This document shows positions 8,492-17,184 of a stretch of 37,107 nt of DNA, in pieces. The position numbers and the translations under genes are program-made. Positions within the stretch are counted from its first letter, which is position 1; each line of letters starts with the position of its first letter. This DNA is from Hyphomicrobiales bacterium (GTDB lineage Bacteria > Pseudomonadota > Alphaproteobacteria > Rhizobiales > Beijerinckiaceae): NCBI GenBank assembly GCA_903644085.1, contig CAHJXE010000001.1, forward strand, positions 1 to 37,107, in the 5' to 3' direction. Under the pieces are notes generated by a model, which did not search any database, was not told the DNA's origin, and saw only the letters and a list, made by a program, of their open reading frames with translations.

Positions 8492-8821
8492 ATGGCGAAC
8501 CCGACGATCACGACTGTCGATCTCGACACCCTGCGCGACGGCGTGGCGGACGGCACGCTCGTCGTCGTCGACGTGCGCGAGCCGCACGAATTCGTCGCGG
8601 GCGCGATCCCGGGCTCCATATCGATGCCGCTCTCGCGCTTCGATCCGGCGGAGCTCGGCGCCCATGCCGGGTCGCGGATGATCTTCTCCTGCGCGGCCGG
8701 CGTTCGATCGGCGCGGGCGATCGAGATCGCCCAGGCGTCGGGTCTCGATCTTCACGAGCATTTCGCGGGCGGCTTCCGGGAATGGGCCGCGTCCGGCGAA
8801 CCCGTCACCAAGGGCGGATAG
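8492..8821 (+). CDS. Single-domain rhodanese (sulfurtransferase-like)
   Basis: A 109-residue cytoplasmic rhodanese-homology domain, able in principle to carry sulfane sulfur on its active-site cysteine. The ATG at 8492 is preferred to a TTG two codons earlier. Visible are the CH2A-like segment VVDVREPHEFVAGAIPGS (26-42) and the active-site loop CAAGVRSA (Cys67 to Ala74), then FAGGFREWAASG (the usual G-G-W-like end) near the C-terminus. The six-residue loop is the GlpE/PspE type. Two bases separate its stop from the start of the adaptor gene, so the two are likely co-transcribed. Why a rhodanese should lead an efflux operon is unclear. Confidence 0.88.
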   Translation: MANPTITTVDLDTLRDGVADGTLVVVDVREPHEFVAGAIPGSISMPLSRFDPAELGAHAGSRMIFSCAAGVRSARAIEIAQASGLDLHEHFAGGFREWAASGEPVTKGG

Positions 8822-8823
8822 CG

Positions 8824-9984
8824 ATGGCAGATCGAGGAGGATTCGTGCCGACATCGGGACGCTTGATCGGCGGGTTGCTCGCCGGGTTGATACTCGTTGC
8901 CCTGCCGCGCACGGGGCTCGCTCAGGCGCCCGGTGGGCCGCCACCCGCGGTCACGGTCGCGAAGCCGATCGTCAAGGATGTCGTCGAGTACGACGACTTC
9001 ACGGGCAGGTTCGAGGCGGCCGATTCCGTAGATATCCGCGCTCGCGTATCCGGCTACCTCGAGAAGGTCGCCTTCCAAGACGGCGCCATCGTGAAGAAGG
9101 GCGACCTGCTCTTCGTGATCGACCGCCGCCCGTACAAGGCCGCTCTCGATCAGGCGCAGTCCAGCATCGCGTCGAACCAGGCGAAGCTGACCTTCGCGCA
9201 GGGCGACTTGGAGCGCGCCCAATCCTTGCAGAAGACCGGCAACATCGCCGAGCAGCTCGTCGACCAGCGACGTCAGAATTACACGTCGGCACGTGCCGAC
9301 CTCGACAATTCCGACGCGATCCTGCGCAACGCTCAGCTCAATTACGACTTCACGGAAGTCCGGGCGCCACTCTCGGGGCGGATCAGCCGCAAGCTGATCT
9401 CGGAGGGGAATATCGTCAACGCCAACGATACCCTGCTGACCACGATCGTGTCGCTCGATCCGATCTATTTCTATTTCGACGTCGACGAGCGATCCTACCT
9501 CGCCTACTCGCGTATGGCGACGGCCGAGAAGCAGGCCGGGCATCAGGTGCCGAGCGCAGTCCGGGTCGGTCTGACGGACGAGCGCACCGCGAAGCGGCCG
9601 GGAACGCTGGACTTCCTCGACAACCGCATCGATCAGTCGAGCGGGACGATCCGGGCTCGGGCGACGGTGCCCAACGGTGACCTGTTCCTGGTACCTGGCC
9701 TGTTCGGCACGATACAGATCACCGGATCGCCCCTTCACCGTGGCGTCCTGATCCCGGACGAGGCCGTCGCGACCGATCAGGATCGGCGGATCGTGTGGGT
9801 CGTGGCGGAGGACGGCACCGTAACGTCCCGGGTCATCCGGCTAGGCCCCAAGATCGATGGGTATCGACTCGTCCGCGACGGGCTCAAAGGCGACGAGACC
9901 ATCGTCATCGCGGGCCTGCAGCGCATACGCGGCGGCGCCAAGGTCACGCCTCAGCTCAAAGAGCTGCCGGCGGACCGCTCCTGA
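8824..9984 (+). CDS. RND efflux periplasmic adaptor (membrane fusion protein)
   Basis: Links an inner-membrane RND pump to an outer-membrane channel. The ATG at 8824 gives 386 residues; the longer open frame upstream overlaps the rhodanese and is not used. Residues 10-33 form an export signal ending in GLAQA; no lipobox cysteine is seen, so it is probably not a lipoprotein. The lipoyl half-motifs (VDIRARVSGYLEKVAFQDG and VRAPLSGRISR) flank a coiled-coil hairpin (about 100-165), followed by a beta-barrel (TTIVSLDPIYFYFDVDE) and a membrane-proximal domain (VLIPDEAVATDQDRRIVWVV). It is followed after 21 bases by its pump. Confidence 0.92.
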   Translation: MADRGGFVPTSGRLIGGLLAGLILVALPRTGLAQAPGGPPPAVTVAKPIVKDVVEYDDFTGRFEAADSVDIRARVSGYLEKVAFQDGAIVKKGDLLFVIDRRPYKAALDQAQSSIASNQAKLTFAQGDLERAQSLQKTGNIAEQLVDQRRQNYTSARADLDNSDAILRNAQLNYDFTEVRAPLSGRISRKLISEGNIVNANDTLLTTIVSLDPIYFYFDVDERSYLAYSRMATAEKQAGHQVPSAVRVGLTDERTAKRPGTLDFLDNRIDQSSGTIRARATVPNGDLFLVPGLFGTIQITGSPLHRGVLIPDEAVATDQDRRIVWVVAEDGTVTSRVIRLGPKIDGYRLVRDGLKGDETIVIAGLQRIRGGAKVTPQLKELPADRS

Positions 9985-10005
9985 ACGTCAGCGGACCCCG
10001 AACGC

Positions 10006-13000
10006 ATGCGCTTCGCCCACTTCTTCGTCGAGCGGCCGATCTTCGCGTCGGTCCTCTCGATCGTGCTCGTCCTGGTCGGCTACGTGTCCTACACGCGGCT
10101 GCCCGTCGCGCAGTACCCGGAGATCGCGCCGCCGACGATCACCGTCAGGGCCTCCTATCCGGGCGCCAACGCCCAGACCGTCGCGGACACGGTCGCGAAC
10201 CCGATCGAGCAGGAGATCAACGGCGTCGAGGACATGCTCTACATGTCCTCCTACGCGACCGCCGACGGCAACATGACGCTGACGATCACGTTCAAGCTCG
10301 GGACCAATCTCGACCAGGCGAACGTGCTCGTACAGAACCGCGTGGCGACCGCCCAGCCGCGTTTGCCCGTCGAGGTGCGTAACCTCGGCATCACGACCCG
10401 CAAGGCGTCGTCGGACTTCCTGATGGTCGTCCACATGCTCTCGCCCGACGACAGCTTCGACCAGCTCTACATCTCGAACTACACGCTGATCCGGGTGCGC
10501 GACGAGCTTCTGCGTCTGGACGGGGTCGGGGACGTGACGCTGTTCGGCGTGCGCGAATACTCGCTGCGCGTCTGGCTCGATCCCGACAAGCTCGCGGCCT
10601 ACCAGCTCTCCACGACCGACATCACGCAGGCGTTGCAGGAGCAGAACGTCCAGGTCGCGGGCGGCGCGCTCGGCGCACCTCCCTCGCCGAAGGACAGCGC
10701 GTTCCAGCTGATCGTGCAAACGCAAGGGCGCTTCGAGAACATCCAGCAGTTCCAAGACGTGATCGTGAAGTCGAGCGGCGGCCGGCTGGTGCGGTTGCGG
10801 GACGTCGCGCGCGTCGAACTCGGCGCGAAGGATTACACGACGAATTCCTATCTCGACGGCAAGCCGGCGGTCGGCATCGGCGTGTTCCAGCGCCCGGGCA
10901 CCAACGCGCTCGACGCGGCCGACGCCGTCATCGCCAAGATGACCCAGCTGAAGGCGAGCTTCCCGAAGGGGCTCGACTATCGCATCGCCTACAATCCGAC
11001 CGAGTTCATCGCCGAGTCCGTGAACGAGGTCTACAAGACTCTGTTCGAGGCGATCGCGCTGGTGGTGATCGTCGTGGTCGTGTTCCTGCAAAGTTGGCGC
11101 ACGGCCCTGATCCCGATCATCGCGATCCCGGTCTCTCTCGTCGGCACGTTCGCGCTGATGAAGGCGTTCAATTTCTCGTTGAACAACCTGACGCTGTTCG
11201 GCCTCGTCCTGGCGATCGGCATCGTGGTCGACGACGCGATCGTGGTGGTCGAGAATGTCGAACGCAACATCTCCGAAGGGCTATCGCCGCGCGACGCCGC
11301 CCACCGGACGATGGACGAGGTCGGGGGCGCGGTGACGGCCATCGCGCTGGTGCTCTCGGCCGTGTTCATCCCGACCGCCTTCATCCCGGGGATCTCGGGC
11401 CAGTTCTACCGGCAGTTCGCGCTGACGATCGCGGCCGCGACGATCATCTCGGCCTTCAATTCGCTGACCCTCTCGCCCGCTCTGTGCGCGTTGCTGCTGC
11501 GACCACATTCCGAGCATCCCCCCCGCTTCGTCCTGGCGCGGTTCGGGACGTGGCTGGCGAACGGCTTCAACCGGGGCTTCGACGCGACGTCGCACGGCTA
11601 CTCGCGGGTGGTCCGAGGGCTCGTCGGCAACAGGGTCGGGCTGTCGCTCATGATCCTGGTTTATGCGGGCATGATCGCCGGGACGGTGCTCCTCACCCGC
11701 ACGACCCCGACCGGCTTCATCCCGGCTCAGGATCAGGGCTACCTGATCGCGGTGATCCAGTTGCCGGACGGTGCTTCCCTCAACCGGACGGATGCGGTGA
11801 TCCACCGGGCGGAGGGCATCCTGAAAGACATTCCGGGGATCGAGCACGTGATCTCCATCGGCGGATTTAACGGCGCGACCTTCACGAACACGACCAGCGG
11901 CGCCGTCATGTTCCTGCCGTTGACGCCGTTCCCGGACCGCGTCGCGAAAGGGCAGACCGCGCAGATGCTGGCCGGTCAGGTGATCGGGAAGCTGTCCGTC
12001 ATCCAGGACGCGACCATCTTCGCACTTCCCCCGCCGCCGGTCCGCGGCCTCGGCAACTCGGGCGGCTTCAAGGTGCAGCTCCAAGACCTGACCGGGAGGG
12101 GGCTCGGCGCGCTTCTCGCTTCGGCCCGCGAAGTAATCGGCCAAGCGAACCAGAACCCGAATCTGTCGCGCGTGTTCACGACTTTCGGCAATAACACGCC
12201 GCAGATCTTCCTCGACATCGACCGGGTGAAGGCGCGCATGCTCGACGTGCCGCTCGCCAACATCTTCAACACGCTGCAGGTCAATCTCGGCGGCGCCTAC
12301 GTCAACGATTTCAACGTGTTCGGCCGCGTCTACCAGGTCCGCATCCAGGCGGACGACCGCTTTCGCGTCGAGCGTGAGGACATCCTGCGCCTCAAGGTGC
12401 GCAGCGCGACGGGCGCGCTCGTACCGCTCGGTTCGCTCGTCGCCATCCGCGACACGTCCGGTCCCGACCTCGTGCAGCGCTACAACATGTACACCTCGGT
12501 GCCGGTCCAGGGAGACACGGCGCGCGGCGTCTCGTCCGGAGCCGGACTCGCCAACATGGAGGCGATCGTCTCCAAGCTGCCGGACGGGGTCGGCTACGAG
12601 TGGACCGAGCTCGCCTACCAGGAGCGTGCGACCGGCAACACGGCGATCTTCGTCTTCGCGCTCGGCGTCGTGTTCGTGTTCCTGGTCCTGTCCGCGCAGT
12701 ACGAGAGCTGGACTCTGCCGCTCGCCATCATTCTCGTGGTGCCGACCGGCGTGCTGGCGGCGCTGGCGGGCGTGGTGTTGCGCGGCCAGGACAATAACAT
12801 CCTGACCCAGATCGGGCTGGTCGTGTTGATCGGGCTCGCGGCGAAGAACGCCATCCTGATCGTCGAGTTTGCGAACCAGATCGAGACCCGCGACGGCAAG
12901 GGCCCGGTCGAGGCGGTGGTCGAGGCCACGCGTCTGCGCTTGCGGCCGATCCTGATGACGGCCTTCGCGTTCATCCTCGGCGTCGTGCCGCTCGTCATCG

Positions 13001-13191
13001 CGACGGGTCCGGGCGCGGAGATGCGTCAGGCCCTAGGCACTGCGGTGTTCTTCGGTATGATCGGCGCCACGTTCTTCGGCCTGTTCCTCACACCCGTATT
13101 CTACGTCGTGATCCGTAGCCTTGCGGGCCTGATGCGCCCGAAGCGCCGGGCCCGCACCGTAATCGCCGCGCCGCAGGGTTCGCCCTCCTGA
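10006..13191 (+). CDS. RND multidrug efflux transporter (HAE1/AcrB family)
   Basis: Proton-driven inner-membrane pump of 1061 residues, the normal length for AcrB-type trimers. The N-terminus (FFVERPIFASVLSIVLVLVG) is TM1. The proton-relay aspartates are Asp409 and Asp410 in IVVDDAIVVVENVER, and the partner lysine is Lys947 in LAAKNAILIVEFA. Two large periplasmic loops and 12 membrane segments fit the family. The substrates are likely drugs, dyes, solvents or detergents, not metals (HME pumps have different TM4 residues). No outer-membrane channel gene and no TetR-type repressor lie beside it, so the channel must be encoded elsewhere. Confidence 0.95.
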   Translation: MRFAHFFVERPIFASVLSIVLVLVGYVSYTRLPVAQYPEIAPPTITVRASYPGANAQTVADTVANPIEQEINGVEDMLYMSSYATADGNMTLTITFKLGTNLDQANVLVQNRVATAQPRLPVEVRNLGITTRKASSDFLMVVHMLSPDDSFDQLYISNYTLIRVRDELLRLDGVGDVTLFGVREYSLRVWLDPDKLAAYQLSTTDITQALQEQNVQVAGGALGAPPSPKDSAFQLIVQTQGRFENIQQFQDVIVKSSGGRLVRLRDVARVELGAKDYTTNSYLDGKPAVGIGVFQRPGTNALDAADAVIAKMTQLKASFPKGLDYRIAYNPTEFIAESVNEVYKTLFEAIALVVIVVVVFLQSWRTALIPIIAIPVSLVGTFALMKAFNFSLNNLTLFGLVLAIGIVVDDAIVVVENVERNISEGLSPRDAAHRTMDEVGGAVTAIALVLSAVFIPTAFIPGISGQFYRQFALTIAAATIISAFNSLTLSPALCALLLRPHSEHPPRFVLARFGTWLANGFNRGFDATSHGYSRVVRGLVGNRVGLSLMILVYAGMIAGTVLLTRTTPTGFIPAQDQGYLIAVIQLPDGASLNRTDAVIHRAEGILKDIPGIEHVISIGGFNGATFTNTTSGAVMFLPLTPFPDRVAKGQTAQMLAGQVIGKLSVIQDATIFALPPPPVRGLGNSGGFKVQLQDLTGRGLGALLASAREVIGQANQNPNLSRVFTTFGNNTPQIFLDIDRVKARMLDVPLANIFNTLQVNLGGAYVNDFNVFGRVYQVRIQADDRFRVEREDILRLKVRSATGALVPLGSLVAIRDTSGPDLVQRYNMYTSVPVQGDTARGVSSGAGLANMEAIVSKLPDGVGYEWTELAYQERATGNTAIFVFALGVVFVFLVLSAQYESWTLPLAIILVVPTGVLAALAGVVLRGQDNNILTQIGLVVLIGLAAKNAILIVEFANQIETRDGKGPVEAVVEATRLRLRPILMTAFAFILGVVPLVIATGPGAEMRQALGTAVFFGMIGATFFGLFLTPVFYVVIRSLAGLMRPKRRARTVIAAPQGSPS

Positions 13192-13230
13192 CGCGGGGTC
13201 CTTCCCTATCGGTCCACCCGGAGTGACACC

Positions 13231-15534
13231 ATGCGTCCGATGAAGTTCGGTATCGGCCAGCCCGCCACCCGCATCGAGGACCCTCGCCTCGTGACGGGGC
13301 ACGGGCGCTACACCGACGACATCCTGCCCGCGGGCTGTGCTCACGCGGCGCTCGCCCGATCGCCTCACGCCAACGCGGCGTTCGCGATCGGCGACGTCGA
13401 GGCCGTACGCGCCATGCCGGGCGTGCTGCTCGTGCTGACCCATGCCGACCTCGACGGATATGGCGGGCTGCCCTGCGGCGCGCCCGCGAAGAACTCCGAC
13501 GGGACCGTCATGACCCTGCCGCCCTATCCGCTCCTGGCGGATGGGCACGTGCGCCATGTCGGCGACGCGGTCGCCTTCGTGGTCGCCGAGACTGCCGCGC
13601 AGGCCCGCGACGCCGCCGAGGCACTCGAGATCGCCTACGAGCCTGAGGCCGCGATCATCGGCATCGCGGGCGCGGAAGCGGAGGGCTCCCCGCTCGTCTG
13701 GCCGCAGGTGCCCGGCAACGTCGCGTTCGATTGCCGCGAGGGGGACGCGGCCGCGACCGAGGCGGCTTTCGCGAAGGCGGCGAAGACCGTGTCGCTCACG
13801 CTCGTCAACAACCGGCTCGTCACGAACTACATGGAGCCGCGCGCCTGCATCGGCGAGTACGATACCGAGACCGGGCGCTGGACCCTGACGCTCGGCAGCC
13901 AGGGCGGCCACAGCATCCGCGACGGCCTCGCGAAGGCGATCCTCAAGGTCGATCGCGAGCGCATCCGGGTAGTGACGCCCGATGTCGGCGGCGGCTTCGG
14001 CACCAAGCTGTTCCTCTATCGCGAATACCCGCTCGCGATGATCGCGGCCGAGCGCACGGGCCGCCCGGTCAAGTGGTCGGCCGAGCGCAGCGAGCATTTC
14101 CTGGGCGACGCGCAGGGGCGCGACAACCTCAACGTCGTGGAACTCGCGCTCGACGCCGAAGGCCGTTTCCTCGCGATGCGGGTCGACCTTAAGGCCGATA
14201 TGGGCGCCTACCTGTCCGGCTACGCGCCCTATATCCCGACCGCGGGGTCGCTGCTGTCGCCCGGCGTCTACGACATCCCGGCGATCTCGATCCGCATCCG
14301 CGGCTATTATACAAACACGCTGCCGGTCGACGCCTACCGTGGTGCGGGACGCCCGGAGGCCGCCTACGCGATCGAGCGCCTCGTCGATCACGTGGCGCGC
14401 GAGACCGGCTCCACGCCGGACGCGGTGCGCGCGGCGAACTTCATCAAGCCCGAGCGGATGCCGTACCGGACCTCGACCGGGAAGGTCTACGACACGGGCG
14501 AGTTCGAGGGTGCCATGCGGCTCGCGATGGACCGTGCGGATTGGACGGGCTTCGCGGCCCGCCGTGACGCCACCGCCGCGACGGGCAAGATCCGCGGGCT
14601 CGGCATGGCGAGCTACATCGAGGCCTGCGCGGGCGGCCCGGGCGAGAACGCGCTCGTGCGCCTGGAGACGGACGGCAACGCGACCGTGCTGATCGGCACG
14701 CAATCCTCGGGGCAGGGGCACGAGACCGCCTACGCGCAGATCGTCAGCCAGGAACTCGACCTGCCGCTCGACCGGATCAAGGTCGTGCAGGGCGACACCG
14801 ACCGCATCGCGACGGGCGGCGGCACGGGCGGATCGCGCTCGATCCCGGTCGGCGGGGCATCCGTCAGCGGCGCGTCGCGCCATCTCGCGGTGAAGCTGAA
14901 GGAGCTCGCGGCCGAGCTCCTGGAGGCCGGGACGGGCGATCTCGAGATCGCGGACGGGGCGGTCAGGGTCGTCGGAACCGACCGCGCGGCGAGCTTCGCC
15001 GAGATCGCCGGACATGCCGAAGGCAGACCGGATGCGCTCAGCGCGAAGGACATCTGGCAGCCCCCGGAGGCGACCTACCCCAACGGCACGCATATCTGCG
15101 AGGTCGAGATCGATCCCGATCTCGGCGAGGTGGAGGTCGTGAGCTACGTGGTGGTCGACGATTTCGGCGTCACGCTGAACCCGCTTCTGCTCGCAGGCCA
15201 AGTCCATGGCGGGATCGTGCAGGGGATCGGGCAGGCCTTGCACGAGCACACCTTCTACGACGCGGAGGGGCAACTCGTGACGGCCTCGCTGACGGATTAC
15301 CGCTTGCCGCGCGCGGCCGATGTGCCGCCGATCCGCTTCGAGACGCGCAACGTGCCCTCCACCACGAATGCGCTCGGCATGAAGGGCGCGGGCGAGGCCG
15401 GGGCGATCGGCTCGTGCCCGGCCGTGATGAACGCGGTCGTGGACGCGCTCCACGCGCGCTACGGCATCGCGCATCTCGATATGCCGGCGACGCCGGACCG
15501 GATCCGCGCGGCCGTGATCGGGGCGGCGGGCTGA
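13231..15534 (+). CDS. CoxL-type molybdopterin-binding dehydrogenase subunit (form II-like)
   Basis: Large subunit of a xanthine dehydrogenase/CO dehydrogenase-family molybdenum hydroxylase, 767 residues. The ATG at 13231 has GGAG at 13220-13223. The N-terminal aldehyde-oxidase a/b hammerhead domain (RIEDPRLVTGHGRYTDD) precedes the Mo-pterin domain, with VGGGFGTKLFLYREYPL, SSGQGHETAY and GGTGGSRS. The active-site loop is AYRGAGR (368-374), the form II signature, not the AYRCSFR of true CO dehydrogenase; the catalytic glutamate is Glu722 in KGAGEAGAIG. The substrate is unknown, and CO oxidation is unlikely from the loop. The FAD (CoxM) and 2Fe-2S (CoxS) subunits are not adjacent, which is unusual. 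The start follows the pump by 39 bases, but the two are probably unrelated. Confidence 0.9.
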   Translation: MRPMKFGIGQPATRIEDPRLVTGHGRYTDDILPAGCAHAALARSPHANAAFAIGDVEAVRAMPGVLLVLTHADLDGYGGLPCGAPAKNSDGTVMTLPPYPLLADGHVRHVGDAVAFVVAETAAQARDAAEALEIAYEPEAAIIGIAGAEAEGSPLVWPQVPGNVAFDCREGDAAATEAAFAKAAKTVSLTLVNNRLVTNYMEPRACIGEYDTETGRWTLTLGSQGGHSIRDGLAKAILKVDRERIRVVTPDVGGGFGTKLFLYREYPLAMIAAERTGRPVKWSAERSEHFLGDAQGRDNLNVVELALDAEGRFLAMRVDLKADMGAYLSGYAPYIPTAGSLLSPGVYDIPAISIRIRGYYTNTLPVDAYRGAGRPEAAYAIERLVDHVARETGSTPDAVRAANFIKPERMPYRTSTGKVYDTGEFEGAMRLAMDRADWTGFAARRDATAATGKIRGLGMASYIEACAGGPGENALVRLETDGNATVLIGTQSSGQGHETAYAQIVSQELDLPLDRIKVVQGDTDRIATGGGTGGSRSIPVGGASVSGASRHLAVKLKELAAELLEAGTGDLEIADGAVRVVGTDRAASFAEIAGHAEGRPDALSAKDIWQPPEATYPNGTHICEVEIDPDLGEVEVVSYVVVDDFGVTLNPLLLAGQVHGGIVQGIGQALHEHTFYDAEGQLVTASLTDYRLPRAADVPPIRFETRNVPSTTNALGMKGAGEAGAIGSCPAVMNAVVDALHARYGIAHLDMPATPDRIRAAVIGAAG

Positions 15535-15568
15535 AGCGCGTCCATCGACCGAGTAGAACGATCGTGGG

Positions 15569-15625
15569 TTCACCTCTCCCCGAGAGGGAGAGGACGCATC
15601 GGCAACTCCGACCGGGTGAGGGGGG
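15569..15625. repeat. REP-like intergenic palindromic element
   Basis: CCTCTCCC (15573-15580), loop CGAGA, GGGAGAGG (15586-15593) form a perfect 8-bp hairpin, and CCGGGTGAGGGGG follows at 15612-15624. This layout (CACCTCTCCCC...GGGAGAGG...CCGGGTGAGGGG) resembles a dispersed intergenic repeat I recall from Rhizobiales genomes. Only one copy is in this window, so repetition cannot be shown here. It may also act as a transcript-end stabiliser for the gene before it. Confidence 0.5.
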
Positions 15626-15628
15626 ACG

Positions 15629-15648
15629 CGACCTTTCCAGATAGGTCG
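15629..15648. repeat. 6-bp inverted repeat next to REP-like element
   Basis: CGACCT (15629-15634) and AGGTCG (15643-15648) are exact reverse complements with an 8-base loop. Directly after the REP-like element it may be part of the same unit, or a weak terminator hairpin; no T-run follows. Confidence 0.3.
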
Positions 15649-15720
15649 TAACCGGCCACGCTACCCCGCCTGTCGGGAGAGGGTTCCGCGTCCAGTCCCG
15701 TCATCCCGAGGGGGGCGTCC

Positions 15721-15751
15721 TTGACCTCGTCCCGATCTGTTCTATGAACAG
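15721..15751 (+). promoter_or_regulatory. Sigma-70-like promoter with palindromic operator before metY
   Basis: TTGACC (15721-15726) and TATGAA (15743-15748) are spaced by 16 bases and lie 41 bases before the metY start. A perfect palindrome CTGTTC-TAT-GAACAG (15737-15751) covers the -10 element, so a bound dimeric regulator would block RNA polymerase. The regulator is unknown; a sulfur or methionine regulator is a reasonable guess. Confidence 0.55.
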
Positions 15752-15788
15752 GACGATACGTTCGCTCTAGCGGATCAGGGAAACGCCG

Positions 15789-17069
15789 ATGTCCGACCGC
15801 CCGCCCGGGTTCAACACGCTCGCCGTCCACGCCGGAGCCGCACCCGACGCCGCGACCGGCGCGCGCGCGACGCCGATCTATCAGACGACGTCCTTCGTGT
15901 TCGACGACGTCGACCACGCGGCGTCGCTGTTCGGGTTGCAGGCCTTCGGCAACATCTACTCGCGAATCGGCAATCCGACCTGCGCGGTGCTGGAGGAGCG
16001 GGTCGCGGCGCTCGAAGGCGGGACCGCGGGGCTCGCGGTCGCGTCCGGCCACGCGGCCCAGTTCCTGGTGATGCACGCCCTGATGCAGCCAGGCGACGAG
16101 TTCGTGGCGTCGAACAAGCTCTACGGCGGCTCGATCAACCAGTTCAACCACTCCTACAAGAACTTCAACTGGAACGTCGTGTGGGCGGACGCGGACGACC
16201 CGTCCGCCTTCGAGGCCGCGATCACGCCGCGCACCAAGGCGATCTTCATCGAGTCGATCGCCAACCCGGGCGGCGTCATCGTGGACATCGAGGCGATCGC
16301 GAAGGTCGCCAAGGCACATCGCATCCCGCTCGTCGTCGACAGCACGATGGCGACGCCCTACCTCATCCGACCCTTCGAGCACGGGGCCGACATCGTGGTC
16401 CATTCCGCCACCAAGTTCCTGGGCGGCCACGGCAACTCGATTGCGGGCGTGATCGTGGATGGCGGTTCGTTCAACTGGGCCGGCGACGATCGCTACCCCA
16501 TGCTCTCGAAGCCGCGCCCCGAATATGGCGGCATGGTGCTGGCCGAGACCTTCGGCAACTTCGCGTTCGCGATCGCCTGCCGGGCGCTGGGCCTGCGCGA
16601 TCTCGGGCCGGCCTGCTCGCCCTTCAACGCCTTCATGATCCTGCAAGGTATCGAGACCCTGCCGCTGCGCATGCAGCGCCAGTCCGACTCGGCGCTCGCC
16701 GTCGCCCGGCACCTCGCGGGGCACGAGCGCGTATCCTGGGTCAGCTATCCGGGGCTGCCGGAGGACCGCTACCACGCGCTGCACCAGCGCTACTGCCCCA
16801 AGGGGGCGGGCGCGGTCTTCACCTTCGGGGTGAAGGGCGGCTACGAGGCCGGCGTGAAGCTCGTCTCGAACCTCAAGCTGTTCTCGCATCTGGCGAATAT
16901 CGGCGACACGCGCTCGCTCGTGATCCACCCGGCTTCCACGACGCACCGTCAGCTGACGGAGGCCCAGCAGATGGTCGCGGGCGCCGGGCCGGACGTCGTG
17001 CGCCTCTCGATCGGCCTCGAAGATCCGGCCGACCTCTTGGCCGATCTCGACGGCGCCCTCGCGGTCTAG
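15789..17069 (+). CDS. metY: O-acetylhomoserine sulfhydrylase (PLP enzyme)
   Basis: Cys/Met-metabolism PLP enzyme that most likely makes homocysteine from O-acetylhomoserine and sulfide in methionine synthesis. It has 426 residues, the usual length for the O-acetylhomoserine aminocarboxypropyltransferase branch and longer than the roughly 390 of cystathionine enzymes. The N-terminus NTLAVHAG and [12 protein letters not shown] are typical. YSRIGNPT (57-64) is the PLP/substrate loop, [11 protein letters not shown] carries the ring-contacting aspartate, and the Schiff-base lysine is Lys209 in [13 protein letters not shown]. The ATG at 15789 follows AGGGA. It is led by a promoter-like sequence with a palindrome. 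No SAM-II-like riboswitch was recognised in the leader. Confidence 0.9.
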   Translation: MSDRPPGFNTLAVHAGAAPDAATGARATPIYQTTSFVFDDVDHAASLFGLQAFGNIYSRIGNPTCAVLEERVAALEGGTAGLAVASGHAAQFLVMHALMQPGDEFVASNKLYGGSINQFNHSYKNFNWNVVWADADDPSAFEAAITPRTKAIFIESIANPGGVIVDIEAIAKVAKAHRIPLVVDSTMATPYLIRPFEHGADIVVHSATKFLGGHGNSIAGVIVDGGSFNWAGDDRYPMLSKPRPEYGGMVLAETFGNFAFAIACRALGLRDLGPACSPFNAFMILQGIETLPLRMQRQSDSALAVARHLAGHERVSWVSYPGLPEDRYHALHQRYCPKGAGAVFTFGVKGGYEAGVKLVSNLKLFSHLANIGDTRSLVIHPASTTHRQLTEAQQMVAGAGPDVVRLSIGLEDPADLLADLDGALAV

Positions 17070-17184
17070 GCCGTTCCGGCATCGGCGTTCGTTGCGTCGG
17101 TACGTTGCGGAACAAATAGAGCCATCCTGGCTTCTCCGCCTCTCGCCGGTCGTCGTTCGCGGCTTCGGCGTCTCGGGGATCAGG

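Noticed and set aside
8396-8944. Minus-strand frame ending VGAKHELGLTI
   Set aside because: The tail looks faintly gene-like, but the rest is antisense to the rhodanese and adaptor and has no recognisable domain.
13033-15573. 846-codon open frame on the minus strand
   Set aside because: Antisense to the well-conserved CoxL-type gene; its Arg/His/Gly-rich, low-complexity sequence is a typical high-GC shadow frame.
15640-15788. SAM-II riboswitch before metY
   Set aside because: I could not align the conserved pseudoknot bases; only the palindromic promoter is supported.
17109-17133. GGAAC before the GH15 gene
   Set aside because: At 16 or 17 bases spacing the -10 reads GCTT or CTTC, not CGTT.
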